Below, in pieces: positions 1 through 9,132 of a stretch of 64,000 bases of DNA; position 1 is the first letter of the stretch; every line of letters begins with the position of its first letter. Under the pieces are notes generated by a model. The model saw nothing but the letters and a program-made list of their open reading frames with translations. It made no database searches and was not told the origin of the DNA. The stretch is from Aliarcobacter sp. GTDB lineage: Bacteria; Campylobacterota; Campylobacteria; Campylobacterales; Arcobacteraceae. The position numbers were made by a program, and so were the translations under genes. The stretch is taken from contig JAQVBE010000011.1 in NCBI GenBank assembly GCA_028690445.1, positions 1 through 64,000 of the forward strand. Direction: 5' to 3'.

Positions 1-5
1 CGGGA

Positions 6-34
6 ATTATAATAGGTTTTTCTCCCTTTGTCAA
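6..34 (-). promoter_or_regulatory. strong sigma-70 promoter reading out of the window
   Basis: On the minus strand there is a perfect TTGACA (29-34), a 17-base spacer and a perfect TATAAT (6-11), followed by the GC-rich discriminator TTCCCG. In such AT-rich DNA a perfect two-box promoter is rare. A GC-rich discriminator is typical of stringently controlled rRNA or tRNA promoters, so a stable-RNA operon probably starts just left of base 1. The target gene itself is not visible. Confidence 0.6.
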
Positions 35-298
35 TAGCTTACCCCTTAAATTTCGCTTAAATTTTTGGATTCATCTATCCTTACAGCTTTTTCTCCCCTT
101 TTACTAGTCTTTTATCGCCTTTTTTGTGTGGGTTTAAGAGGTTTTACTATAATTGATAATTTTTATCCATCATATTAATCTTTTATTTACTTTTATGCTA
201 TATTATAATGTTTATATCTTTATGTCTTAATCATAAAGATACTATAATGTAAAGTACTTCATTTGAATTACGAAATTAAATTTTAAAAGGAAAAGTAT
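35..298. other. non-coding region upstream of the BI-1 gene
   Basis: About 260 bases with no convincing reading frame. TATAAT hexamers on the plus strand at 148-153, 204-209 and 243-248 could serve the gene starting at 299, but none has a good -35 box. Together with the minus-strand promoter at 6-34 this is a divergent promoter region. Confidence 0.5.
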
Positions 299-1000
299 AT
301 GTACAATAGAGATTATTTATCAAATCAATCTAGTCAACATACACAAGAGTCATCACAAGTTCAGATGATGAGCTTTTTAAAAGCTACATATCAACTATTT
401 GCTGGTTCTTTATTAGCAGCAACTGCTGGAGCTTATATAGGATTAGGAATTGTTTCAATATTAATGGGACCAATGAAATGGGTTTTATTTGGAATAGAAT
501 TAGCGTTAATCTTTTTTGTTATTCCAAAAGTTAAACACACTCCTGGTGTAAACTTAGCAGTTTTATTTGTATTCACATTTATTACTGGTTTAACAATTGC
601 TCCGTTATTAACATCAATTTTTGCAATGCCTGATGGTGCAGCAATTGTTGGTCAAGCATTTTTAATGACATCAGTTGCATTTGGTGGAATATCAATGTTT
701 GCAATGACTACTAAAAGAGATTTCTCTTCTATGGGTAAATTTTTATTTATTGCTTTAATCATTATGATTGTTGCTGGTATTTCAAATATCTTTATTCAAT
801 CTTCAATGATGCAATTAGCAATTGCAAGTGTTGGTGCTTTAATATTCTCTGCGTTCATTTTATATGACACACAAAATATAATAAAAGGAGAATATGATTC
901 TCCAATTGAAGCAGCTCTTGCTTTATACTTAGATTTCCTTAATTTGTTTATATCTTTATTACAAATTTTGGGAATTATGAATAGTGGAGATAAAGAATAA
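299..1000 (+). CDS. Bax inhibitor-1/YccA family membrane protein
   Basis: A 233-residue polytopic inner-membrane protein of the BI-1 (TMBIM/YccA) family. About seven hydrophobic segments run from residue 33 to 228 after a polar Gln/Ser-rich N-terminus of about 24 residues. The family pattern is visible in the cytoplasmic loop with TTKRDFSS (137-144) and in the late helix ending ILYDTQN (187-193), whose Asp belongs to the conserved acidic pair. Bacterial members are pH-sensitive leak channels or, in the case of YccA, modulators of the FtsH protease. The exact role here is unknown. The start is backed by an AAAAGGA ribosome site. The gene stands alone between the left-edge promoter region and a strong terminator at 999-1024. 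Confidence 0.85.
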   Translation: MYNRDYLSNQSSQHTQESSQVQMMSFLKATYQLFAGSLLAATAGAYIGLGIVSILMGPMKWVLFGIELALIFFVIPKVKHTPGVNLAVLFVFTFITGLTIAPLLTSIFAMPDGAAIVGQAFLMTSVAFGGISMFAMTTKRDFSSMGKFLFIALIIMIVAGISNIFIQSSMMQLAIASVGALIFSAFILYDTQNIIKGEYDSPIEAALALYLDFLNLFISLLQILGIMNSGDKE

Positions 1001-1024
1001 AACTAACTCGAAAGAGTTAGTTTT
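999..1024 (+). terminator. Rho-independent terminator after the BI-1 gene
   Basis: A perfect 11-base stem (AAAACTAACTC paired with GAGTTAGTTTT) closed by a GAAA loop begins inside the stop codon of the BI-1 gene. The descending arm ends in a short T run. It lies only 14 bases before the start codon of the next gene on the same strand. Confidence 0.85.
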
Positions 1025-1038
1025 ATTCTACTACGTTT

Positions 1039-1443
1039 ATGGAAGAAAACTATTTAAGACTTATTGATGCAAATCTAAATAGACTACGAGAAGGAATTCG
1101 AGTTGTAGAAGATGTATTTAGATATATTTACAATGACAAACAAACTGCAATTAAACTAAAAGAACTTAGACACCTATCAAGATTAGAAAACTATATTGAA
1201 TTACTTGAGACAAGAGATGTTAAAAATGATGTTTTGAGAACTTCTATAAAAAGTGAACAAAATCGTTCTGATTTATACTCTATATTAATAGCAAATTTTA
1301 AGAGAGCGCAAGAGAGTTCAAGAGTTCTTGAAGAATTTTGTAAATTAATTTCAATAGAAGCTAGTGAGAACTTTAAACATATTAGATACGAGCTTTATAA
1401 TTTAGAAATTGTTTTAACAAAAATCACTTCAAATTCTAAATAA
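1039..1443 (+). CDS. thiD2: ThiD2-type HMP-phosphate kinase family protein
   Basis: This 134-residue protein begins YLRLIDANLNRLREGIRVVED, the hallmark of the ThiD2 family. That domain is also found fused to the N-terminus of ThiE in some bacteria and was long mislabelled thiamine-phosphate pyrophosphorylase. ThiD2 phosphorylates hydroxymethylpyrimidine phosphate to the diphosphate in thiamine synthesis. Here it stands alone, with no ThiE barrel attached. The conserved basic and acidic helices continue through RAQESSRVLEEF near residue 90. No ribosome site precedes the start, and the upstream terminator hairpin ends 14 bases before it, so expression may be leaderless or depend on read-through. 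The last 49 bases overlap the convergent methyltransferase gene. Confidence 0.75.
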   Translation: MEENYLRLIDANLNRLREGIRVVEDVFRYIYNDKQTAIKLKELRHLSRLENYIELLETRDVKNDVLRTSIKSEQNRSDLYSILIANFKRAQESSRVLEEFCKLISIEASENFKHIRYELYNLEIVLTKITSNSK

Positions 1444-2090
1444 TTTAGATTATATTCTTTATATAATTTTTTAGCATCTTTAAAATCTAAAGAATCATTT
1501 CCTCCACTTACACCTGATCTTTTTATATAATCAAATAAATCTTTTTTGTTATCAAATTCTAATTTGTACATTATTGTTTCAGATTCGCATTTAAAATATT
1601 TCGAAAATGCTTCTTTTATAGAATTTTCATCTAATATTGGTGATTTTGTATTTGTAATTTCTTGTATTGTTTTGAAAGTATTCGAAGTAAATAAAACTGC
1701 ATTTATTTCATTTGTTATATATGATAAAGTCTTTATAATTTTTGATAAATCTTTTGACCATTGTAAGGCAGATGACGATAAAACGATATCATAACTATCA
1801 TCTTTTATTTCATCCAAAAATTCTTCTGTATCAAAATCAAAACATTTTACTTCTACATTCTTAGCTTTTGGATGTAATTCACACATTGAAGCTGAAAAAT
1901 CTATTGCTTTATAAAAATCTATTTCCCAATTGATATGATTAAAAATCTGTCCTGAACCACAACCCAATTCCAAAATTCGTTTTGGTTGAATTTTTAATTC
2001 TCTTATAAGAGACTTTGCAACAATTTGTTGAATAATATTGTGATTTTTATACTCTTTTGCATATTTTGAAAATTGATTCTTAACTGACAA
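1395..2090 (-). CDS. bioC: BioC-like SAM-dependent methyltransferase
   Basis: A 231-residue class I methyltransferase. The SAM-binding motif LELGCGSGQI lies at about residues 40-49, and VLSSSALQW near 105 matches motif post-II of BioC-type enzymes. The C-terminal YIKRSGVSGGN resembles the substrate-end signature of malonyl-ACP O-methyltransferase, which starts pimelate synthesis for biotin. No other biotin gene is nearby, so the assignment rests on protein sequence alone; a generic methyltransferase remains possible. The start is TTG, preceded by AAAGAG. The gene is convergent with thiD2 and overlaps its 3' end by 49 bases. Confidence 0.7.
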   Translation of the reverse strand: MSVKNQFSKYAKEYKNHNIIQQIVAKSLIRELKIQPKRILELGCGSGQIFNHINWEIDFYKAIDFSASMCELHPKAKNVEVKCFDFDTEEFLDEIKDDSYDIVLSSSALQWSKDLSKIIKTLSYITNEINAVLFTSNTFKTIQEITNTKSPILDENSIKEAFSKYFKCESETIMYKLEFDNKKDLFDYIKRSGVSGGNDSLDFKDAKKLYKEYNLNYLEFEVIFVKTISKL

Positions 2091-2196
2091 ATTTACTCTT
2101 TATAAAATTTCTTGAAAGTGCTTTAATATCCATTTTAACTTATTTTTAATAAGTTTTAGATAAAATAACTACCATTTTTAAAAAAGGAAATAGATA

Positions 2197-2550
2197 ATGA
2201 CATCTACACTTTTAATCGTTCAGTTCGTTTTAGCCATATTATTAACAATAATTGTTTTACTTCAAAAAAGTTCAAGTATCGGTCTTGGAGCTTATAGCGG
2301 GAGTAATGACTCATTATTTGGGGCAAAAGGTCCTGCAAACTTCTTAACAAAAGCAACTATGGCATTAGGTTTAGTTTTTGTTATAAACACTGTTGCTTTA
2401 GGTTATTTATATAATCAACAAAGAAATAAAAGTGCTGTTGATTCAATAAAAACAGACTCTTTAATCCCAGCACCTGTTACACAAACAGAATCACAAGCAC
2501 CAGCAGCTCCTATGGCAGCTCCTGTTCCAACAACATCTGAAAGTAAATAA
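2197..2550 (+). CDS. secG: preprotein translocase subunit SecG
   Basis: A 117-residue inner-membrane subunit of the SecYEG channel that assists protein export. It has the family layout: a first membrane helix (residues 3-23), the loop LLQKSSSIGLGAYSGS with FGAKG, a second helix (about 52-72), then an extended Ala/Pro/Thr-rich tail typical of campylobacterial SecG. AAAAAGGAAA precedes the start. It heads the plus-strand run secG-frr-pyrE, an order common in this phylum. Confidence 0.93.
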   Translation: MTSTLLIVQFVLAILLTIIVLLQKSSSIGLGAYSGSNDSLFGAKGPANFLTKATMALGLVFVINTVALGYLYNQQRNKSAVDSIKTDSLIPAPVTQTESQAPAAPMAAPVPTTSESK

Positions 2551-2579
2551 AAATTACTAATTACTATAAAGGAGAATAA

Positions 2580-3137
2580 ATGTTAGAAGAAATATATGCT
2601 CAAACAAAAGAACATATGGAAAAATCTATCGAGGCTTTAAGAAAAGATTATAAATCTTTAAGAACTGGAAAAGTAAATCCTAATATCTTAGATGGTATTA
2701 GAATTGATTATTATGGAACACCAACTGACTTAAGTCAAGTTGGTTCAGTTTTATCACCAGATGCTACAACTATTGTTGTTAACCCTTGGGAAAAAAACCT
2801 TTTAGGTGTAATTGACAAAGCTCTTCAAGCTGCAAATATTGGTGTTAATCCCAATAATGATGGTGTTGTAATCAAACTATTTTTCCCTCCAATGACTACT
2901 GATCAAAGAGAAAATACTGTTAAACAAGCAAAAGTTATGACTGATAATGCAAAAGTTGCAATTAGAAATATTAGACAAAATGCTAATACTAAAGCAAAAA
3001 ATCTTCTAAAAGATAAATTAATCACTGAAGATGAAAATAAAAAAGCTCAAGATGAAATCCAAAAGATAACTGATTCTTATGTCGTTAAAGCTGATGAGAC
3101 TTTAAAAGCAAAAGAAAAAGAAATAAGAACGATTTAA
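2580..3137 (+). CDS. frr: ribosome recycling factor
   Basis: A 185-residue protein of the normal RRF length. RRF acts with EF-G to split the post-termination ribosome. The family is recognised by [15 protein letters not shown] (about 26-40), VNPWEK (68-73), the middle [15 protein letters not shown] and the helical C-terminus KEIRTI. An AAAGGAG ribosome site sits directly upstream. It is 29 bases after secG and 2 bases before pyrE, so the three genes are almost certainly co-transcribed. Confidence 0.97.
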   Translation: MLEEIYAQTKEHMEKSIEALRKDYKSLRTGKVNPNILDGIRIDYYGTPTDLSQVGSVLSPDATTIVVNPWEKNLLGVIDKALQAANIGVNPNNDGVVIKLFFPPMTTDQRENTVKQAKVMTDNAKVAIRNIRQNANTKAKNLLKDKLITEDENKKAQDEIQKITDSYVVKADETLKAKEKEIRTI

Positions 3138-3139
3138 TT

Positions 3140-3748
3140 ATGAATGTAGCTCAAATATATAAAGATGCCCAAGCATTATTAGAAGGTCACTTCAAATTAA
3201 GTAGTGGAAATCATTCACAATTTTATCTACAATCTGCAAAAGTTTTAGAAGACCCAAAAACTGCAAAAATTTTAGCAGAAGCACTTGCTATTCAAATTAA
3301 AAACTCTGGAATAAAAGTTGATGCTGTTTGTTCGCCTGCTCTTGGTGGATTAATAGCTGGGTTTGCACTTGCAACTGCTTTGGATGTAAGATTTATTTTT
3401 GCAGAAAGAGCTGAGGGTGAAATGGTTATTAGAAGAGGTTTTGAAGTTAAAGAGGGTGAAAATTACATTATTTGTGAAGATATTATCACAACTGGTGGAA
3501 GCGCACTTGAAGCTGCTAAACAAGTTGAGAATGCTGGTGGAAATATTGTTGCTTATGCAGCACTTGCTAATAGAGGATTCTGTTCAAGAGTTGGAAGTAT
3601 ATTAGAAGCAAAAGATAATTGTAAATTACCACTTAATAAACCACTTTTTGCATTAGACGATTTTACATTTGAGATGTATGCTCCAGATGATTGTCCTATG
3701 TGTAAAGAAGGAAGTATTGCTTACAAACCAGGAAGCAGAGGAAATTAA
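3140..3748 (+). CDS. pyrE: orotate phosphoribosyltransferase
   Basis: This 202-residue enzyme transfers ribose phosphate from PRPP to orotate, giving OMP in pyrimidine synthesis. The PRPP-binding motif is visible as [15 protein letters not shown] (about 112-126), and the early [13 protein letters not shown] (18-30) is the orotate-binding region of the PyrE2 type. A C-terminal CPMCKEGS element is common in members of this type. The start lies 2 bases after the frr stop, and the final A of its stop is the first base of the next start, which indicates translational coupling. Confidence 0.95.
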   Translation: MNVAQIYKDAQALLEGHFKLSSGNHSQFYLQSAKVLEDPKTAKILAEALAIQIKNSGIKVDAVCSPALGGLIAGFALATALDVRFIFAERAEGEMVIRRGFEVKEGENYIICEDIITTGGSALEAAKQVENAGGNIVAYAALANRGFCSRVGSILEAKDNCKLPLNKPLFALDDFTFEMYAPDDCPMCKEGSIAYKPGSRGN

Positions 3749-4230
3749 TGGCAAAATGGAGAGATGTTAAACAAAATAGAGTTCAAGAAGAAAAATCTAA
3801 TAACTCTAAACTAAAATCACCAAAAAGTGATTTGGCATCTCTTCCCTCAAGACTAAAAGCTTTTTTATTAGATACTTTTTTGATCACTACTCCTATCCTT
3901 TATATAGTTATATATTTAATTATGGGAAGTGGTGAAGAATTTTCTCAAAATAGAGCAATGGGATGGGGAATTATATTTTTTGTTCATTCAATAATAATTC
4001 TTATTCTCTGGTTAAAAAATGGTCAAACGCCAGGACTTAAAGCTTATGATATAAAACTTGTTGATAACTTAACAAAACAAAGAGTTTCTGTTATTCAAGT
4101 TCTTGTTAGATATATAACAACACTATTTGCTGTTGTATCAATCTTTTTACTTTTTACTCCATTTTTTAATAAAGATAAAAAAACTTTTCAGGATATTCTT
4201 TCAAACACTATTATTATCAACGATAAATAA
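3748..4230 (+). CDS. RDD family membrane protein
   Basis: A 160-residue protein with a basic N-terminal tail of about 30 residues and three or four membrane helices. The RDD pattern is visible: SRLKAFLLDTFLI (about 34-46), then NGQTPGLKAYDIKLVD (about 90-105), then VLVRYITT and a final FQDILSNTIII. RDD proteins are poorly defined; some are sodium/proton antiporters. The start overlaps the pyrE stop by one base and its own stop overlaps the next start by one base. The function cannot be told from the sequence. Confidence 0.85.
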   Translation: MAKWRDVKQNRVQEEKSNNSKLKSPKSDLASLPSRLKAFLLDTFLITTPILYIVIYLIMGSGEEFSQNRAMGWGIIFFVHSIIILILWLKNGQTPGLKAYDIKLVDNLTKQRVSVIQVLVRYITTLFAVVSIFLLFTPFFNKDKKTFQDILSNTIIINDK

Positions 4231-5312
4231 TGTTATTTTTTAACTTATCTGCATTTTATTTTTTTTATTTTGCAGCTGTTGGGGTTTATGTAATATTTTT
4301 ACCAAAGGTACTTCAGGATATTGGATATAGTACTTTTGATATAGGTATTATTTTAGCACTTGCACCACTGATGAGATTTTTAACTCCTTTTATGTTTTTA
4401 AAGCATATTAAATTAAATCAAAAAATGTTCAAAACTGCTCTTTATTTATCTATTATTTCATCTGCATGTTTTTATTTAACTATTGAAAGATTTTATCTAT
4501 TTATGATTAATAATGCTCTTTTAGGCGTTTGTTTATCTTTGATTTTACCTTATTTGGAAGTTACAGCTATTTCAACTCTGGGAAAAGAAAAGTATGGAAA
4601 ATCTAGGCTTTTTGGCTCAATTGGTTTTATGATTATTTCTTTAGTTTTAGCGAAATTTCTAACTCAACCTTATGTTGCAATTCATTATTATTTAGTTTTA
4701 AATATATTAACTGTTATTTTTGCTATTTTGTTACTAAAATATGATGTTGAACATAAAAAAGAAGAAAATGATGAACCTTTTTCATTTTTTAAATATTGGC
4801 CTTTTTGGGTAAGTTTATTTTTTATGCAAATAAGTTTTGGTGCTTTTTATAACTTTTTTACAATATATGAAACTGAACATGGAATGAGTTTAGAAATGAC
4901 TTCATACCTTTGGTCCTTTGGAGTTATTTGTGAAATTTTAATGTTGTATTTTCAAGCTCCACTTTTAAAAAACAATCTATTAACAATCATAAAATTCTGT
5001 GTTACAATTACGACTTTGAGATGGTTTTTATTGTATTTATATCCTGATTCATTGGGTGTGACATTTCTTACGCAATCAATTCATGCTTTCTCATTTGGGC
5101 TTTATCATAGCTCTGTAATTATTTATTTATATAGTTTATATGAAAATAAAAAATTAGCGCAGCAGTTTATGTATGGAGTGGCTTATGGACTTGGTGGGTT
5201 TGTGGGAGCTATTGTTGCAGGTGCTGTTTATGGAGAGTTTTTATTTATTTTTAGTGCTTTATTTTCACTATTATCTTTAATTGCACTCTATTTTGTAAAA
5301 ACAAAATTTTAA
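4230..5312 (+). CDS. MFS transporter
   Basis: A 360-residue major facilitator protein with about 11-12 hydrophobic helices and short loops. The N-terminal FYFFYFAAVGVYVIFLPKVL, the family-type LMRFLTPFMF in the first half and the internal RLFGSIGFMI resemble the PPP/HcaT-like (nucleoside:H+ symporter or phenylpropionate) branch of the MFS. The substrate is not predictable. It is translationally coupled to the RDD gene, so it may belong to the secG-frr-pyrE transcript. Confidence 0.8.
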   Translation: MLFFNLSAFYFFYFAAVGVYVIFLPKVLQDIGYSTFDIGIILALAPLMRFLTPFMFLKHIKLNQKMFKTALYLSIISSACFYLTIERFYLFMINNALLGVCLSLILPYLEVTAISTLGKEKYGKSRLFGSIGFMIISLVLAKFLTQPYVAIHYYLVLNILTVIFAILLLKYDVEHKKEENDEPFSFFKYWPFWVSLFFMQISFGAFYNFFTIYETEHGMSLEMTSYLWSFGVICEILMLYFQAPLLKNNLLTIIKFCVTITTLRWFLLYLYPDSLGVTFLTQSIHAFSFGLYHSSVIIYLYSLYENKKLAQQFMYGVAYGLGGFVGAIVAGAVYGEFLFIFSALFSLLSLIALYFVKTKF

Positions 5313-5331
5313 TTTAATAAAAAGAGAGAAC

Positions 5332-7137
5332 ATGAGAATTATATTCTTATTTATATTTTTAATATCTACATCATTTGCATTAAGCATTGATAAAAATTGG
5401 TACGATGGTACAAAAGAAGGTTTAGAAAAGGTTTATTCAGATCAGACAAAAAAAATCACTTCTATTAAAAATTCTTTATCTCCTGAAGATAAAGAACAAG
5501 TTGAATATCAACTTTTATTACTAAAAAAACTTCAATCAATAATAAAAGAAGAAAATACTTTTGTTTTTCAAAATATTGAAGAAATAAGTTCAGTTGAAAC
5601 ATATATTCAACAAGTAAAAGAGTATATAAAAAGTGTTGATAGCTTTAATTCAATAAAAAATGAATTCAATGACAACAATAATAAAATAAATCTTCTAGAA
5701 GAACAAATAGAAAAACTGACTACAAAAGAAGAAATAATTGCTATTAATTCGCAATTATTATATGCTTATTACAAACTAAAAAATATCCAAAATAAATCTA
5801 CTGTTGATGAATATACAAAATATCTTACAAATTTTAAAAAGATATTACTAGATAGTTTAGAAAATGTTGAGTTTAATATTAACGCAAATCTAAAAAGTAG
5901 AATTGATAAATCTTTTGAAAGTTTTAATGACCTAACAAAAGATGAGAAAAAATTATCACTTTCTTATGATAAAGCAAAAATAACAGAAAATGATGGAAAA
6001 ATTAAAGCACTTGATTTACAAATTGAACAATTAAAAATTGATAAATCAAAGTTAATAAATCAAATTGTTTACTTAAAAATTGAAGAATTATTACCATTAT
6101 TAAAGGATAAAAAATCTACTTATTTTAACTTATATAATGAATTACAAATATTTATAGTAGATAATCAAGCCAATTATGAATCATTAACTGAACTTTTTAA
6201 ATATTTATCAAGAGAGAGATTAGGTGTTACAAAAACTACTTTTGCAGATACAAAACAAAGTTTTATTGATATTATAAAATTTGGCTGGACTGAAATAAAT
6301 AATCCTATTATTCCAATTGGAGAGGGAATATCTATTTTGGCTATTGCAAAATTCTTTCTGATTTTCATTTTTGGTTTTTCAATTGCGACCTTTTATAAAA
6401 AAAGAATCACTAATGCTAAAACACATTATCTAAGAAGTACTTCTATTGCAACAAGAACAATGTTAGCAAATCTAGGATATTACTTTTTAGTTGCTATGAC
6501 TTTTGTCTTTGGTTTAAAATCTGTTGGTATAGATTTATCTTCACTTACAATTTTAGTTGGAGCTTTATCAGTTGGTATCGGGTTTGGTTTACAAAATATT
6601 GTATCAAATTTCATTTCAGGAATAATTCTAATTTTTGAAAAATCAATTCAAGTTGGAAATATAATAGAAATCGGTACAGGATTAAGAGGAAAAGTAGATC
6701 AAATTAATATGAGAAGTAGTGTAATTACAACTTTTGATAATATTGATATTATAATCCCAAATGCAACTCTAATCCAAGGAAATGTGATAAATCTTACATT
6801 TTCAGATGATGTAAGAAGACTTCATGTTCCTTTTGGTATTGCTTATGGTTCTAATATTGAAAAAGTAATTAAAATAATTTTAGATTCATTGGAAAAAAGT
6901 AACTTAATTTATATAAAAACAAATTTGGAAAAATCACCAAAAGTAAGAATGACTTTAATGGGTGCTAGTTCAATAGATTTTGAATTACTCGTTTGGATAA
7001 GTGAAAATCCAAATGAAGATGGAATAGGTTCTTCTTCTATGTCTGATTTTTTAATATTTATTTATAACACTTTACAAGAAAATAGTATTGAAATGCCTTT
7101 TCCTCAAATGGATGTACATTTTAGAAGAAAAATTTAA
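5332..7137 (+). CDS. MscS-family mechanosensitive channel with long N-terminal coiled coil
   Basis: A 601-residue protein with a signal peptide (residues 1-16, cut after TSFA) and a long helical, Lys/Glu-rich domain (about 20-300) that is predicted periplasmic. Several membrane helices follow (about 330-440) and then the MscS beta and alpha/beta domains. The pore-lining helix is clear from the Gly/Ala pattern GALSVGIGFGLQNIVSNF starting at residue 410. This makes it a large, MscK/YbdG-like member rather than a minimal MscS of about 280 residues. Such channels release solutes on hypo-osmotic shock. It begins 19 bases after the MFS gene with an AGAGAG ribosome site. Confidence 0.9.
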   Translation: MRIIFLFIFLISTSFALSIDKNWYDGTKEGLEKVYSDQTKKITSIKNSLSPEDKEQVEYQLLLLKKLQSIIKEENTFVFQNIEEISSVETYIQQVKEYIKSVDSFNSIKNEFNDNNNKINLLEEQIEKLTTKEEIIAINSQLLYAYYKLKNIQNKSTVDEYTKYLTNFKKILLDSLENVEFNINANLKSRIDKSFESFNDLTKDEKKLSLSYDKAKITENDGKIKALDLQIEQLKIDKSKLINQIVYLKIEELLPLLKDKKSTYFNLYNELQIFIVDNQANYESLTELFKYLSRERLGVTKTTFADTKQSFIDIIKFGWTEINNPIIPIGEGISILAIAKFFLIFIFGFSIATFYKKRITNAKTHYLRSTSIATRTMLANLGYYFLVAMTFVFGLKSVGIDLSSLTILVGALSVGIGFGLQNIVSNFISGIILIFEKSIQVGNIIEIGTGLRGKVDQINMRSSVITTFDNIDIIIPNATLIQGNVINLTFSDDVRRLHVPFGIAYGSNIEKVIKIILDSLEKSNLIYIKTNLEKSPKVRMTLMGASSIDFELLVWISENPNEDGIGSSSMSDFLIFIYNTLQENSIEMPFPQMDVHFRRKI

Positions 7138-7138
7138 A

Positions 7139-8158
7139 TTGAAATATTTTAGATTATCCTTTTTTCTTACTTTATTTTCTCTAATTTTGGTAAGTTATTT
7201 GGCTTTTCTAAAAGGTGGATTAACAAATAGTTTAAATGTTTTATGGTTAACTATAATTTTAATTCTTATGGAAATTTCCTTATCTTTTGATAATGCAATT
7301 GTAAATGCTTCAATAATAAAAAATTGGAATAATTTTTGGAAAAAAACATTTTTAACTGTTGGGATTTTTATTGCAGTTTTTGGAATGAGACTACTTTTAC
7401 CTCTTTTGATTGTTTCTATCACAACAAGTATAAGTTTAATTGAAGTATTTAATTTAGCCATAAATGAACCAGAAACTTATGCAAAAGAGTTGATTTCATA
7501 TCATTCTGAAGTCTGTTCTTTTGGAAGTATGTTTTTATTTTTAGTATTTCTAAATTTCTTGTTTGATAATAAAAGAAAGATTTTCTGGGCTAAAAAATTT
7601 GAACAGAAATTATCAAGTTTTGGGAAAAACAAAATTATTCCATATCTTATAACATTTATTTTATTAATCTTTTTTCTTTGTTTTATTGAAGATTCAAAAA
7701 AATATGATTTTTTTATTGCTGGAATTTGGGGGATTAGTGTTTATTTAGTTATTCATTTTATTTGTTTAATATTAGAAAAAGGAAGTAATAACCTTCAAAA
7801 TCTTATAAAAAAAGGAAGTATTATAGGATTTTTATATTTAGAAGTTTTAGATGCTTCTTTTTCATTTGATGGAGTCATTGGTTCTTTTGCAATTACTAAG
7901 AATATTGTTACCATTATGATTGGTCTGGGAATCGGAGCTATGTTTGTTCGGTCACTAACCATATATTTAGTAGAAAAAGGAACTCTAGATACTTATATTT
8001 TTTTAGAACATGGTGCTCATTATGCAATTGGAATATTAGCTTTTATTATGCTTTTAAGTACAAAGTTTCAGATTCCTGAAGTTTTGACAGGACTTATTGG
8101 AATTTCTTTTATTTTATTATCTTTATACTCATCAATAAAATATAATAAAAATCACTAA
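7139..8158 (+). CDS. DUF475 family integral membrane protein (TerC-related)
   Basis: A polytopic membrane protein of about 339 residues. ILMEISLSFDNAIVNASI near the N-terminus and LEVLDASFSFDGVIGSFAI in the second half are the paired acidic membrane motifs of DUF475. That family is related to TerC-like transporters, which are linked to metal export or tellurite resistance. A longer frame opens at ATG 7088, inside mscS, but it adds a polar 17-residue extension and has no ribosome site. The TTG at 7139, just after the mscS stop, gives the usual MKYFRLSFFLT start and is preferred. The last 4 bases overlap the convergent zntB-like gene. Confidence 0.8.
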   Translation: MKYFRLSFFLTLFSLILVSYLAFLKGGLTNSLNVLWLTIILILMEISLSFDNAIVNASIIKNWNNFWKKTFLTVGIFIAVFGMRLLLPLLIVSITTSISLIEVFNLAINEPETYAKELISYHSEVCSFGSMFLFLVFLNFLFDNKRKIFWAKKFEQKLSSFGKNKIIPYLITFILLIFFLCFIEDSKKYDFFIAGIWGISVYLVIHFICLILEKGSNNLQNLIKKGSIIGFLYLEVLDASFSFDGVIGSFAITKNIVTIMIGLGIGAMFVRSLTIYLVEKGTLDTYIFLEHGAHYAIGILAFIMLLSTKFQIPEVLTGLIGISFILLSLYSSIKYNKNH

Positions 8159-9123
8159 AGCCATTTTTTCTTTTTAAAAATATAAAATTGCACACTAGTT
8201 ACCATAACTAAAATTATTGAAAAGATATAAAAAGCATTATCATTTTGAGCACCTGGAATTCCACCTATATTTATTCCAAGAAGTCCGGTCAAAAAGGTAA
8301 GAGGTAAAAATATTGCTGAAATAATAGATAAAATATACATCTTTTTATTCACTTGATCACTCAATGAATTTGCTAATTCTTCTTGAATTAATGAAACTTT
8401 ATCTCTAATTGTATCAAGCTCTTCAATATGCCTCATAAGTTGGTCATTTGTCTCTCTTATTTCTATTCTTTCATATTCATTTATCCAAGTAATTTTGTCA
8501 TTATATAGCTTATTTAATGCCTCTTTTTGAGGAAATAAATATCTTCTTAATATAATTATTTCTCTTCTAACTGATAATATCTCATTTCTAAATTTTAAAT
8601 CCGTTGAATCAATCAAATTTTCTTCTAAAGCATTTGTTCTATCTTCTATTTGATTTATAACATCTTCCATTCTATCTGTTACTCTATAAATCAATTCCGT
8701 CAAAAACTCTGAAGAGCTTTTTGGTCCAATTCCCTTTTTTAAAATATCAATTATTTCTGCTACAGATAAAATATCTCTCTTTCTTGTACTTATTATTAAA
8801 TGAGTAGAAATATATAATCTAATAGAAACCATATCTTCAGGCTTTGAATTAGGATTTAAATTTACACCTCTTAGGGCAATTAGTATTGAATCATTTAGAA
8901 GTGTAGTTCTAGGTCTTGTTTCTTCTGTTAGAAGTGCATCCATTGCGATAGAATCTATCTCACTTTTATTTGTAATCCAATCAACTGCTTCAGGGCTTGA
9001 ATAATCAAAATGAACCCATAATATTTTTCCATTTTTATCTACATGATTTAATTCTTCGTAACTTAACTCAATTGCTCCACCTTTTTTATCAAGTAAAAAA
9101 GCAATTACTGGTTTTTTTATCAT
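8155..9123 (-). CDS. zntB: CorA-superfamily divalent metal transporter, ZntB-like
   Basis: A 322-residue protein with a large cytoplasmic alpha/beta and helical domain and two C-terminal membrane helices (about 260-280 and 293-313). The loop between the helices reads GINIGGIPG in place of the GMN of magnesium CorA. This GxN-IGGIPG version is the signature of ZntB proteins, which move zinc. CHTs with the same fold can carry other divalent ions, so the substrate is inferred. It is the last gene of a minus-strand series and its 3' end overlaps the DUF475 gene by 4 bases. Confidence 0.82.
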   Translation of the reverse strand: MIKKPVIAFLLDKKGGAIELSYEELNHVDKNGKILWVHFDYSSPEAVDWITNKSEIDSIAMDALLTEETRPRTTLLNDSILIALRGVNLNPNSKPEDMVSIRLYISTHLIISTRKRDILSVAEIIDILKKGIGPKSSSEFLTELIYRVTDRMEDVINQIEDRTNALEENLIDSTDLKFRNEILSVRREIIILRRYLFPQKEALNKLYNDKITWINEYERIEIRETNDQLMRHIEELDTIRDKVSLIQEELANSLSDQVNKKMYILSIISAIFLPLTFLTGLLGINIGGIPGAQNDNAFYIFSIILVMVTSVQFYIFKKKKWL

Positions 9124-9132
9124 CTTTGACCT

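Noticed and set aside
7088..7138. A DUF475 protein start at ATG 7088, overlapping mscS by 50 bases
   Set aside because: The extension is polar, unlike the family, and has no ribosome site. TTG 7139 gives the usual N-terminus.
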